NCBI RefSeq assembly: GCF_046736075.1
Contig: NZ_CP177163.1
Span: 2,790,001-2,854,000, forward strand
DNA length: 64,000 nucleotides
From: Stenotrophomonas sp046736075
GTDB lineage: Bacteria > Pseudomonadota > Gammaproteobacteria > Xanthomonadales > Xanthomonadaceae
Direction of reading: 5' to 3'
Part shown: positions 16,072 through 24,570 of the stretch, piece by piece
Layout: each line of letters starts with the position of its first letter
Position numbering within the stretch: the stretch's first letter is position 1
The notes under the pieces: model-generated
The model's input: only the letters and a program-made list of their open reading frames with translations
Database searches by the model: none
Told to the model about the DNA's origin: nothing
Made by a program: the position numbers and the translations under genes

Positions 16072-16395
16072 GTGAGTACGGAATCAACATCGAATACCGC
16101 ACCGCGCCCGGCTCGAACGGGACGCGCGCCGTGGCTGGGCATGGCCAGCTTTCTGGGGTTGCCGCTGGGTGGTGCCGCCGGTTATGCGGCGGCACACCTG
16201 GGCAGTGCCGCGACCACGGGCGAAGGCACGACCGGTGCGGCCATTGGCGTGCTGGCCGCGGCGGTGATCGGCCTGATGGCCACGGTGGGCGCGCGGGTGC
16301 GCCAGGAGCGATGGCCGTGGCTGGGCATCGTGGGTGCGGTGGTGAGTGCCGCGCCGCTGGCGGTGTTCATCGCCGGCATGATGGTGATGCGCTGA
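16072..16395 (+). CDS. Small three-segment membrane protein
   Basis: 107 aa from a GTG start with GGAG at a good distance. After a basic N-terminus come three hydrophobic stretches (FLGLPLGGAAGYAAAHL, AAIGVLAAAVIGLMATVG and IVGAVVSAAPLAVFIAGMM) with a short basic loop RVRQERW. It is an inner-membrane protein of unknown function and unrecognised family. Confidence 0.6.
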   Translation: MSTESTSNTAPRPARTGRAPWLGMASFLGLPLGGAAGYAAAHLGSAATTGEGTTGAAIGVLAAAVIGLMATVGARVRQERWPWLGIVGAVVSAAPLAVFIAGMMVMR

Positions 16396-16443
16396 ACCAC
16401 GCGCGCTCCGCGAGCCGCGCCGCAACAGGGGGCGTACCGGCGG

Positions 16444-16815
16444 TCAGTGCCGGTGCCGCCGCCAGGCGTTCCAGACATGGGTACTGGCCAGCAGCAGGCT
16501 GCCGGCGACGGTAAGGGGCGTTTCGCTGTCATGGCTGGGCCAGCCGAGTGCGCCGGCCAGCAGCAACAGCAGGCCGGCGGTGGCGCTGATCATCGCGCCC
16601 GCAGGCAGGGGCCGCTGACGATGTGCGCGCCACAGGGCGAAGGCGGTCAGTGGCACGGCGACAGCCACGAACAGGGCGTGCACCCACTCGGCCTCGGCCC
16701 ATACCCCCATCAACGGCAGCGTGGCGGCCAGCAACGGCAGCGCCAGGCAGTGCAGCAGGCACAGGCCGGAGAGGGCGATGGCACCGGCATCGAGCAGGGT
16801 GGAGGATCGTTTCAT
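16444..16815 (-). CDS. MerC-domain membrane protein, Zur-linked
   Basis: 123 aa with four predicted membrane segments. The first carries the metal-type Cys-x-x-x-x-Cys-like pattern SGLCLLHCLALPLL typical of MerC-fold proteins, and the tail is His-rich (WRRHRH). Such proteins are often zinc-regulated in proteobacteria. It is divergent from the CobW GTPase, and a Zur-like palindrome lies between the two starts, so it is probably switched on in zinc shortage. The actual transported ion is not shown by the sequence. Confidence 0.75.
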   Translation of the reverse strand: MKRSSTLLDAGAIALSGLCLLHCLALPLLAATLPLMGVWAEAEWVHALFVAVAVPLTAFALWRAHRQRPLPAGAMISATAGLLLLLAGALGWPSHDSETPLTVAGSLLLASTHVWNAWRRHRH

Positions 16816-16836
16816 GGGGGGCGGGCCTTGGTTCGT

Positions 16837-16858
16837 GAATGTTATATAGTAACATTTC
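16837..16858. promoter_or_regulatory. Zur box between divergent genes
   Basis: AATGTTATA-T-AGTAACATT is an imperfect 9+1+9 palindrome ending TTC, close to the known Gammaproteobacterial Zur operator (AAATGTTATAnTATAACATTT type). It lies 22 bp before the MerC-like start and 26 bp before the CobW start, so bound Zur would block both promoters. It is strikingly AT-rich against the GC-rich surroundings. Confidence 0.75.
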
Positions 16859-16883
16859 AATCCTGCTTCCGGCCTGCCCTGCC

Positions 16884-18212
16884 ATGACCGCCTCCAGTAC
16901 CTCCCCCGATTCGCGCCTGCCGGTGACGGTGTTGTCCGGTTTCCTCGGCGCCGGCAAGACCACGCTGCTCAACCAGATCCTGCGCAACCGCGAGGGGCGT
17001 CGCGTGGCGGTGATCGTCAATGACATGAGCGAGATCAACATCGACGCGCAGCTGGTGCGCGAAGGCGGCGCGGCGCTGAGCCGCACCGAAGAGACGCTGG
17101 TGGAGTTCAGCAATGGCTGCATCTGCTGCACGCTGCGCGATGACCTGCTGCAGGAGGTGAAGCGGCTGGCCGCTGCGGGGTGCTACGACTACCTGCTGAT
17201 CGAGTCGACCGGCATCGCCGAACCGATGCCGGTGGCCGCCACGTTCCAGGTACGCGACGCGGAGGGCTTCTGCCTCAACGACATCGCGCGGCTGGATACG
17301 CTGGTGACGGTGGTGGACGGTCGGCAGTTCCTGCATGACTTCGGCTCGAGCGACCGCCTGGCCGACCGCGGCCAGCAGGCAGGCGCGGACGATACGCGCG
17401 GCGTGGTCACCCTGCTGGCCGAGCAGGTGGAGTTCGCGAATGTGATCGTGGTGAGCAAGTGCGATCTGACCGATGACGACACGCTGCAGTCGACCCTGGC
17501 GGTGCTGCGCGCAATGAACCGCGACGCGCGACTGCTGCTTTCCTCGCACGGGGATGTGCCACTGCATGAACTGCTGGATACGCAGCGCTTCGACTTCGTG
17601 CGTGCACAGCTGGCACCCGGCTGGATGCAGGCCCTGCGCGGCGGGCATACGCCGGAGACCGACGCGTACGACATCACCAGTTTCGTGTACCGCGCGCGGC
17701 GCCCGTTCCACCCGCAACGCTTTGCACGGGTGCTGGAGCAGGGGCTGGGCAGCGTGATCCGCAGCAAGGGCTTCTTCTGGTTGGCCAACCGCATGGACTG
17801 GGTGGGCGAGTTGTCCGGCGTTGGCCCGGCAATGCAGACGCAGGCGGCCGGCTTCTGGTACGCCGCGCGCGAGCGGGTGGCGGCCGGGCTGGAAGGCACG
17901 GCACCGGTGCTGCCGCCTACGCCGGTGCCGTACACCGACGTCGGCTGGGCACGCCAGCAGATGGCGTGCTGGACAGCACCGATGCCCGGGGTGGATGAGG
18001 TGGGCGACCCGGGCGAGTACCAGGCGATGCGCGCGTTGTGGCACCCGTGGTGGGGCGACCGCCGCCAGGAGCTGGCGGTGATCGGAGTGGCGATGGATGC
18101 GGCGGCCGTGCGTGCCGAGCTGGATGGCTGCCTGCTCAACGATGCCGAGATGCGTGCCGGGCCGCTGCTCTGGCAGGTGCTGCCCGATACCTTCCCGGCC
18201 TGGGCGCGGTAG
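16884..18212 (+). CDS. CobW/COG0523-family zinc GTPase (ZigA/ZNG1 type)
   Basis: 442 aa. N-terminal G3E GTPase: Walker A SGFLGAGKTTLLNQ (about 14-27), ESTGIAEP switch, and a VSKCDL base-recognition motif. The family metal site CxCC is present in NGCICCTLRDDL. The CobW C-terminal domain follows (FVYRARRPFHPQRF). Members under Zur control deliver zinc to client enzymes when zinc is scarce. The Zur palindrome just upstream supports this role. The start at 16884 follows the first plausible ATG after the operator. Confidence 0.85.
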   Translation: MTASSTSPDSRLPVTVLSGFLGAGKTTLLNQILRNREGRRVAVIVNDMSEINIDAQLVREGGAALSRTEETLVEFSNGCICCTLRDDLLQEVKRLAAAGCYDYLLIESTGIAEPMPVAATFQVRDAEGFCLNDIARLDTLVTVVDGRQFLHDFGSSDRLADRGQQAGADDTRGVVTLLAEQVEFANVIVVSKCDLTDDDTLQSTLAVLRAMNRDARLLLSSHGDVPLHELLDTQRFDFVRAQLAPGWMQALRGGHTPETDAYDITSFVYRARRPFHPQRFARVLEQGLGSVIRSKGFFWLANRMDWVGELSGVGPAMQTQAAGFWYAARERVAAGLEGTAPVLPPTPVPYTDVGWARQQMACWTAPMPGVDEVGDPGEYQAMRALWHPWWGDRRQELAVIGVAMDAAAVRAELDGCLLNDAEMRAGPLLWQVLPDTFPAWAR

Positions 18213-18227
18213 CAGACGCGGCCACGA

Positions 18228-19838
18228 TCAGCACGCGCGCAGGACCCATCCCTGGTCGGTGGCGTCGAGCCGATGGGTCAGGTGCAGCGCGTCGAGCAGA
18301 TCGGGATCGTGCGAAACCACCATCAGCGTGCCCGGGTACTGGTTGAGCATGTGCTCCAGCGCGGTCAGCGAGGGCAGGTCGAGGTGGTTGCCCGGCTCAT
18401 CCAACAACAGCAGCTGCGGCGGATGCTCGGCATACAGTACGGCGGCCAGTGCCGCCTTCAGCCGTTCGCCGCCGCTGAGCGTGTGCAGCGGCCGCAGGCT
18501 GCGTTCGGCATCCAGCCCGAGCAGGGCCAGGCGGGTGCGCAGGCTGCCTTCGTCGGCGGTGGGATGCGCGCGCTGCAGCCATGACAGCGCACTGTCCTGC
18601 GCCGGCAGCGCGGACAGCGACTGATCGAGCAGGGCGGTGCGTGCAGACACGTCCACGCTGCCGCCGCAGGGTGCCACGGCACCGGCCAACACGCGCAGCA
18701 GGTTGGACTTGCCACTGCCGTTGCGGCCGCCGATGCCGATGCGCTGGCCACGCTGCACGGTGAGGTCGAGGGTCTGCCACGGTGGTGCGACCCACGGCAG
18801 ACCGGCGGCGACCAGGCTGGCCACGCGCTGTGGACCGGGGTCGTCGAGGACCGGGGCAATCATTGCGACGGCGGCCTCCTGTTCGACCTCGGCGGCTGCA
18901 GCGCCCACGCGCGCGTCCAGTGCGGCGCGACGTTCCGCCTGCTGCACCTGCAGGCGGCCCGCACTGTGCTCGCTGCGGTTCTTCATGCCGCCGAGCAGGA
19001 TCGGCGCCTGATTGGCGGTGCGTGCATCGCGCTGCGCGCGCGATTGCCGGTGCGCCTGCCGCTCGCGCTGTTCGCGCAGCACGTCCTGCTGCTGGCGGCG
19101 CTCGCGCTTGCGCAGGGCGAGCAATGCCTCGGCGGCGCTGCGTTCTTCGTGCTTCTGCGTGGCGTAATGCGCATGGTTGCCGCCGTAGCTGCGCAGCCCG
19201 GCCGGCGAGAGTTCCACGATGCGCTGCATGCGTTGCAGCACGGTGCGATCGTGGCTGATGACGATCAGGCCGCCGCGCCAGTCCGCCATTGCGTCCAGCA
19301 GCCGGTCGCGATGCCAGGCATCGAGATGGTTGCTGGGTTCATCCAGCACCAGCGCGTCGGCGTTGGACAGGAAGGCGCCGGACAACGCCACCTGCATGAC
19401 CTGGCCGCCGCTCAGCGTGGCGGCCGGGCGCAGCGGATCGAGTGCGGGCAGGCCGAGGCGATGCCACTGCGCCTGCACCTGTTCGCGCAGGTCCCAGCGT
19501 TCGCCGACGCAGGTGAAATCGTCGGGATCGACACTGCCCGCTTCGATGCGGGCGAGCGCGTCGAACACCGGTCCGACGCCGGCGAGGTCGATGATGCGAC
19601 CGTGTGGAACGCCACTGAGCTGCGCCAGCCGCTGCACGTGGCCGTGGCGCTGGATGCGCCCGGCGGTGGGCGCCCGCTCGCCGCTGAGCAGGTGCGCGAA
19701 CACGCTTTTGCCGACACCGTTGCGCCCGACCAGGCCGGTGCGGGTGGTGTCGAAGGAGAAGGAAAGATCTGAAAACAACGCGCGACCATCGGGCAGGGTG
19801 ACTGCCACGCGGTCAAGCGTAAGGGCGAATGCGGTCAT
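18228..19838 (-). CDS. ABC-F family ATPase
   Basis: 536 aa, two fused ABC nucleotide-binding domains without membrane parts. Walker A sequences GRNGVGKS (about 38) and GRNGSGKS, signatures LSGGQ and LSGGE, and LDEPSNHLD and LDEPGNHLD boxes are all intact. A charged linker rich in RKRERRQQQ joins them. ABC-F proteins act on the ribosome in translation control or antibiotic protection. GGAGGT precedes the ATG. A specific resistance role cannot be read from the sequence. Confidence 0.85.
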   Translation of the reverse strand: MTAFALTLDRVAVTLPDGRALFSDLSFSFDTTRTGLVGRNGVGKSVFAHLLSGERAPTAGRIQRHGHVQRLAQLSGVPHGRIIDLAGVGPVFDALARIEAGSVDPDDFTCVGERWDLREQVQAQWHRLGLPALDPLRPAATLSGGQVMQVALSGAFLSNADALVLDEPSNHLDAWHRDRLLDAMADWRGGLIVISHDRTVLQRMQRIVELSPAGLRSYGGNHAHYATQKHEERSAAEALLALRKRERRQQQDVLREQRERQAHRQSRAQRDARTANQAPILLGGMKNRSEHSAGRLQVQQAERRAALDARVGAAAAEVEQEAAVAMIAPVLDDPGPQRVASLVAAGLPWVAPPWQTLDLTVQRGQRIGIGGRNGSGKSNLLRVLAGAVAPCGGSVDVSARTALLDQSLSALPAQDSALSWLQRAHPTADEGSLRTRLALLGLDAERSLRPLHTLSGGERLKAALAAVLYAEHPPQLLLLDEPGNHLDLPSLTALEHMLNQYPGTLMVVSHDPDLLDALHLTHRLDATDQGWVLRAC

Positions 19839-20014
19839 GCGACCTCCAGAGATGCCGTGAACTCCTCCCTGCCGGGCAGGGTGGTCAGGAGACAGGCCGT
19901 CAGACGACGGCGGGCATCAATGGCGCATGCGGGCATACCTCGGCAACTCAGGCGACTGGCTGTCGCGCGGCCAGTATACGGAGGCGCCGGCGGGCACCGA
20001 TGAACGCCGGCTGC

Positions 20015-20917
20015 TCAGCAGCTCACGCCGGTGAGGCGGGCGCTGACGAAATCGATGAACACACGCAGCTTGGGCAGAACGTGCCGGCCCGATGGCCAGA
20101 GCAGGTAGAAGGTGCCGCAGGCGTGGATCTGGTCGGCCAGCACCCGCTGCAGGCGGCCATCGGCGAGTGCTTCGCGCGCGGAGTGTTCGGGGATGTAGGC
20201 GATGCCGCGTCCTGCCAGAGCGAAGGCCAGGCGTGCTTCGATGGTGTTGCTCACCATCGACACCGGCAGGTCCAGCGGCGGCTGGCCCGGTGCGGCCGGC
20301 AACGGCCACGGTTCCAGTTTGCCGGTGCTGGGGAAGCGGTAGTGCAGGCAGTCGTGCTGGCGCAGATCGGCCGCGGTGCGCGGGGTGCCGCGGCACGCCA
20401 GGTACTGCGGTGCGGCGACCAGGTACCGCGGGAACACACCCAGCCGGCGTGCGCTCAGGCGTGAGTCACCGGGATCGCCGACGCGCAGCACCGCGTCGAA
20501 CCCTTCTTCGACCACATCCACCAGGCGGTCGTCGAAATCCAGCTCCAGGCGGATGCCGGGATAGGCGGCCATGAACTCGGTGAGGATCGGCAGCGACAGG
20601 TCGCCCACCAGCGGCAGGCCCAGCCGCAGCACGCCGACGGGTGCGGCGGTCTGCTCGGCCAGCTCGGTGCGGGCGGCGTCACGCTCGTCGAGGATGCGCC
20701 GGCAGCGCACCAGGAAGCGCTCCCCTTCGGCGGTAAGGGTGATGCTGCGCGTGCTGCGGTGGAACAGGCGCACGCCCAGCGCCTGCTCCAGGCGGGTGAC
20801 GCTCTTGCCGGCAGCCGAGGCGGTGATGCCCTGCAGGCGGCCGGTCTCGACGAAGCTGCGGGTGTCGGCAACCTGCACAAAGGTCTGCAGGTTGCCCAGG
20901 TTGTCCAAGGCTGACAT
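20015..20917 (-). CDS. LysR-family regulator of the hydrolase/MFS pair
   Basis: 300 aa from the ATG giving MSALDNLGNLQTFVQV. Residues 1-65 form the winged helix (ASAAGKSVTRLEQALGVRLFHRSTR), followed by a periplasmic-binding-like effector domain. It belongs to the CrgA/YhjC-like subgroup. It is divergent from the serine hydrolase at 21137 with a 219-bp spacer, and LysR proteins normally act on the divergent promoter. The inducer is unknown. Confidence 0.85.
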   Translation of the reverse strand: MSALDNLGNLQTFVQVADTRSFVETGRLQGITASAAGKSVTRLEQALGVRLFHRSTRSITLTAEGERFLVRCRRILDERDAARTELAEQTAAPVGVLRLGLPLVGDLSLPILTEFMAAYPGIRLELDFDDRLVDVVEEGFDAVLRVGDPGDSRLSARRLGVFPRYLVAAPQYLACRGTPRTAADLRQHDCLHYRFPSTGKLEPWPLPAAPGQPPLDLPVSMVSNTIEARLAFALAGRGIAYIPEHSAREALADGRLQRVLADQIHACGTFYLLWPSGRHVLPKLRVFIDFVSARLTGVSC

Positions 20918-21136
20918 GGGCGTGCAATAGACGGAAAGGCGCACTGTAGCGAGCGCGACGGCGGCTGGGGTGGTCGCGCGCGGCGGCGCGTCCGGTCCGG
21001 CACGGGAAACCCTTGCGGGGACTGGGTTGCCGACAATTGCGGAACGAACTGTCCGGAATGTGCGGAGCGCTACCGGGCTTTTTGCCGCCCCGGGCAGCGC
21101 CTACCGTGGCGCTCCGATTCCGTTGGCGCTGCCCCC

Positions 21137-22330
21137 ATGACCGTGTCCTCCCCTGACGCCCTTTCCGCTACGCCCCGGCTGCCTGCCGTGGATGCCCTGC
21201 TGCGCCAGCAGCACCACGACGCGCGCCTGGTGGGTGCGGTGGTGCTGGTACGCCGCCACGGCCAACTGCTGCACGCCGATGCCACGGGCTGGGCGGATCG
21301 CGAGCAGCAGCGGCCGATGTCGCGCGGGGCGCAGTTCCGCCTGGCCTCGGTCAGCAAGCCGATCGTGACCGCTGCGGCCCTGCGTCTGGTGGCGCAGGGC
21401 CTACTGTCGCTGGACACGCCGGCGCATGCGCTGCTGCCCGACTTCCGCCCGGCGCTGGCCGATGGCACCCGCCCGGCGCTGACGCTGCGCCATCTGCTCA
21501 GTCACAGCGCGGGCCTGGGATACCGCTTTCTGGAAGCCGATTCCGCCGGGCCGCTGGCGATGGCCGGGGTCAGCGATGGCATGGATGCGTGCGCCCACAG
21601 CCTGCAGGAGAACGTGCGCCGGATCGCGCAGGTACCACTGGCGTTCGCGCCCGGCCAGGGCTGGCACTACTCGCTCGGGGTGGACGTGGCCGGGGCGATG
21701 CTGGAGGCGGCAACCGGCCTGCCGCTGGCCGAGGTTGTCCGTGTGCAGGTCACCGCACCGCTGGGCATGCACGACACCGGCTTCCATACGGACACGCCGG
21801 CGCGCCTGGCCACGCCCTATGTCAGCGACCTGCCACGGCCGCGCCGCCTGCGCGAAGGCGAGGTGGTGCCGGTGTTCGACGGCACGGTCGGCATCGCCTA
21901 CAGCCTGGCCCGCGCAAGCGATCCGCTGGCATTTGCCTCGGCCGGTGGCGGCATGGTCGGCACGGCCGATGATGTGATGCGGCTGCTGGAGGCGCTGCGC
22001 GGCGATGCGCACCGCGATTGGCTCGCGGCCACGCACGTGGCGGAGATGACGCGCGCGCAGGTCGGTGAGCAGGGCCCGCCGGACCCGCCAGGCTGGGGCT
22101 TTGGGCTGGGCGTTGCGGTGCTGCGCGATCGGATCGCGGCGGCCACGCCGCAGGCCGACGGCAGCTGGCGCTGGGGCGGTGCGTACGGGCACAGCTGGTT
22201 CGTCGATCCGGCCTGCGGGCTGAGCGTGGTCGCCCTGACCAACACGCTGTACGAGGGCATGCATGGCGCCTTCGTGGATCGCCTGCGCGACGCGGTGTAT
22301 GCCGACTGCGCCACGGCGGTGGCGGCATGA
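21137..22330 (+). CDS. Beta-lactamase-fold serine hydrolase (class C type)
   Basis: 397 aa. The catalytic SxxK is SVSK in RLASVSKPIVTAA, followed by a YSLG motif (WHYSLGVDVAGAML) in place of the Tyr-x-Asn, and a GGAYGHSWFVDP segment near the end. There is no signal peptide, so the protein is probably cytoplasmic and acts on a small ester, amide or peptide rather than the cell wall. The stop overlaps the transporter start by four bases, so the two act together, perhaps on an imported or exported compound. Confidence 0.8.
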   Translation: MTVSSPDALSATPRLPAVDALLRQQHHDARLVGAVVLVRRHGQLLHADATGWADREQQRPMSRGAQFRLASVSKPIVTAAALRLVAQGLLSLDTPAHALLPDFRPALADGTRPALTLRHLLSHSAGLGYRFLEADSAGPLAMAGVSDGMDACAHSLQENVRRIAQVPLAFAPGQGWHYSLGVDVAGAMLEAATGLPLAEVVRVQVTAPLGMHDTGFHTDTPARLATPYVSDLPRPRRLREGEVVPVFDGTVGIAYSLARASDPLAFASAGGGMVGTADDVMRLLEALRGDAHRDWLAATHVAEMTRAQVGEQGPPDPPGWGFGLGVAVLRDRIAAATPQADGSWRWGGAYGHSWFVDPACGLSVVALTNTLYEGMHGAFVDRLRDAVYADCATAVAA

Positions 22331-23520
22331 GCGCGCCGGCCGAGGCCTGCGTGCCGCAGCCTGCCGCCACGCGCCTGCCACTGGGCGGGCTGCTGGCGCT
22401 GGCCTGTGCGGGCTTTGTGACCATCCTGACCGAGGCGCTGCCGGCGGGCCTGCTGTCGCCGATGAGTGCCGATCTGGGGGTAAGCCGCGCGCTGGTCGGC
22501 CAGCTGGTCACCGTGTATGCGCTGGGCTCGCTGCTGGCGGCGCTGCCGATGACCGCGCTGACCCGGCGGCTGCCGCGCCGCCCGCTGCTGCTGGCCGCCA
22601 TCGCCGGCTTTGCGCTGGTCAACACCCTCACCGCGTTGACCCACGACTACACGGTGATGCTGGTGGCGCGTTTCGTGGCCGGCATCAGTGCCGGGCTGCT
22701 GTGGTCGCTGGTGGCCGGCTATGCCAGCCGCATGGTGGCACCGGCGCTGCAGGGCCGTGCGATCGCGGTGGCGATGGTGGGCACGCCGCTGGCGCTGTCG
22801 CTGGGGATTCCCGCCGGTACGCTGCTGGGGCAGACCATCGGCTGGCGCTGGGCGTTCGGGGTGATGTCGCTGATGAGCGTGGCGCTGCTGGTATGGGCGC
22901 GGCTGACGCTGCCGGCGCTGTCGGCGCCCGGTGCGGCCGCGCGCCAGCCGCTGCTGAAGGTGCTGACGCTGCCGGGACTGCGCACGGCGCTGCTGGCGAT
23001 GTTCCTGTTCGTGCTGGCGCACAACGTGCTCTACACCTATATCGAACCCTTTGCGGCGTTGGCCGGTGCCGCCGGTTGGCTGGATCGCCTGCTGCTGGTG
23101 TTCGGCGTGGCCTCGCTGGTGGGGATCTGGATCACGGGCATGTGGGTGGATCGCGGCCTGGGCGTGCTGGTGGTGGCGAGCACGCTGGGTTTCATCGTTG
23201 CCGCGCTGGCACTGGCCTGCTGGCCGGGTTCGCCGGCGGTGCTGGTGGCCGCCACCGTGGTCTGGGGGCTGGCCTTCGGTGGCGTGGCCACGCAGTTCCA
23301 GACGGCCGTGGCGCGGCGTGCCGGTGAGGCAGCCGACATCGCGCAGTCTTTCGTGGTGACCGGCTGGAACCTGGCGATCGCGCTGGGTGGGCTGGCCGGT
23401 GGCGTGATGCTGGAGACGGTGGGCGAACGCTGGCTGCCGGTGGCGCTGCTGGCGGTGCTGGTGGCCGCATTGGCGGTGGTGCTGCGGCAACCGCGTGCCT
23501 GGCAGCCGGCGCTGCCGTGA
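22327..23520 (+). CDS. MFS transporter (DHA1 drug/sugar efflux type)
   Basis: 397 aa with twelve predicted membrane segments. It opens LACAGFVTILTEALPAGLLSPM and carries VARFVAGISAGLLWSLVAGY, and GRAIAVAMVGTPLALSLGIPAG as in motif C of 12-TM antiporters (AraJ/YdhP-like). It is translationally coupled to the serine hydrolase and under the divergent LysR. The likely job is efflux; the substrate is not deducible. Confidence 0.85.
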   Translation: MSAPAEACVPQPAATRLPLGGLLALACAGFVTILTEALPAGLLSPMSADLGVSRALVGQLVTVYALGSLLAALPMTALTRRLPRRPLLLAAIAGFALVNTLTALTHDYTVMLVARFVAGISAGLLWSLVAGYASRMVAPALQGRAIAVAMVGTPLALSLGIPAGTLLGQTIGWRWAFGVMSLMSVALLVWARLTLPALSAPGAAARQPLLKVLTLPGLRTALLAMFLFVLAHNVLYTYIEPFAALAGAAGWLDRLLLVFGVASLVGIWITGMWVDRGLGVLVVASTLGFIVAALALACWPGSPAVLVAATVVWGLAFGGVATQFQTAVARRAGEAADIAQSFVVTGWNLAIALGGLAGGVMLETVGERWLPVALLAVLVAALAVVLRQPRAWQPALP

Positions 23521-23583
23521 GGCATGCCGGGTGAGCGATCGTGTACCGGTATGCTGATCGGCTTCGACCGGGAGGAGATGCAG

Positions 23584-24558
23584 GTGCAGCGACGTTCACG
23601 CATGGGATGGGGGCTGGCCCTGCTGTGCATGGCCGGTGTGGTGCAGGCCGCCACGCCGGACCGGCGCATCGCGATGACGATCGACGATCTGCCGTGGCAG
23701 CGGCTGGATACGCGCGCCGAACCGGAGCTGGCCGAGCGGCATGCGCAGCTGCTGGCCGCGCTGGAGGCCACCGGCATCCCGGTGGTGGGCTTCGTCAACG
23801 CGGGCAAGCTGGTGGAGCAGGGCAAGGTGGTGCCGGCGCGCGTGCAGATGCTGCGCGACTGGCTCGACGCGGGTGCCGAGCTGGGCAACCACACCTGGGG
23901 CCACGTCGATCTGCATGCGGTGGGCCTGCCGGCCTATACGCAGGACATCCTGCACGGCGAGGACACGCTGCGGCCGCTGCTCGCCGAACGTGGGCAGGTA
24001 CCACGCTGGTTCCGCCACCCCTACCTGCGCGCCGGTCGCTCGCCCGCACAGCGCGAGGCGCTGGGTGCGTTCCTGCAGCAGCACGGGTACCGCATCGCGC
24101 CGGTCACGGTGGACAACAGCGAGTGGGTGTGGGCATTCGCCTACGACAACGTGCGGGTCAGCGACCTGCCGCCGGCCGCGCGCGAGGCCCGGCTGGCGCA
24201 GCTGCGTCGCGGCTACGTGCCGTACATGTTGAACAAGCTGGATTACTACGAGGCGCAGTCGCAGCAACTGCTGGGCCGCCTGCCCGCACAGGTGTGGCTG
24301 ATGCATGCCAATGCGTTGAACGCGGCAACGTTCGAGGAACTGGTGGCGGCCACGCAACGCCGTGGCTACCGCTTCATTTCGCTGGAGCAGGCGCTGCAGG
24401 ACCCGGCCTACCAGCATGCCGATGGCTATGACGGCGACGGCGGCATCAGCTGGATCCATCGGTGGGCGATGGCCGACGGTGTGCCGCGCAGCTTCTTTGC
24501 CGGTGAGCCGGTGGTGCCGCGCTGGGTGCAGGCGTTGGCCGGGGTGGATGCCGACTGA
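23584..24558 (+). CDS. Secreted polysaccharide deacetylase (NodB fold)
   Basis: 324 aa from a GTG start, chosen because GGAGGAG stands six bases upstream; the ATG at 23578 is too close to it. A signal peptide ends VVQA. NodB motifs follow: TIDDLP with the catalytic and metal Asp, NHTWGHVDLH with the metal His pair, and RHPYLRAG. It probably removes acetyl groups from a periplasmic or extracellular glycan. It starts 63 bp after the MFS gene and may be co-transcribed. Confidence 0.85.
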   Translation: MQRRSRMGWGLALLCMAGVVQAATPDRRIAMTIDDLPWQRLDTRAEPELAERHAQLLAALEATGIPVVGFVNAGKLVEQGKVVPARVQMLRDWLDAGAELGNHTWGHVDLHAVGLPAYTQDILHGEDTLRPLLAERGQVPRWFRHPYLRAGRSPAQREALGAFLQQHGYRIAPVTVDNSEWVWAFAYDNVRVSDLPPAAREARLAQLRRGYVPYMLNKLDYYEAQSQQLLGRLPAQVWLMHANALNAATFEELVAATQRRGYRFISLEQALQDPAYQHADGYDGDGGISWIHRWAMADGVPRSFFAGEPVVPRWVQALAGVDAD

Positions 24559-24570
24559 GCCAGCGACGGC

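Noticed and set aside
18228..19838. ABC exporter with resistance function
   Set aside because: No membrane domain. It is an ABC-F protein, and a resistance role cannot be deduced.
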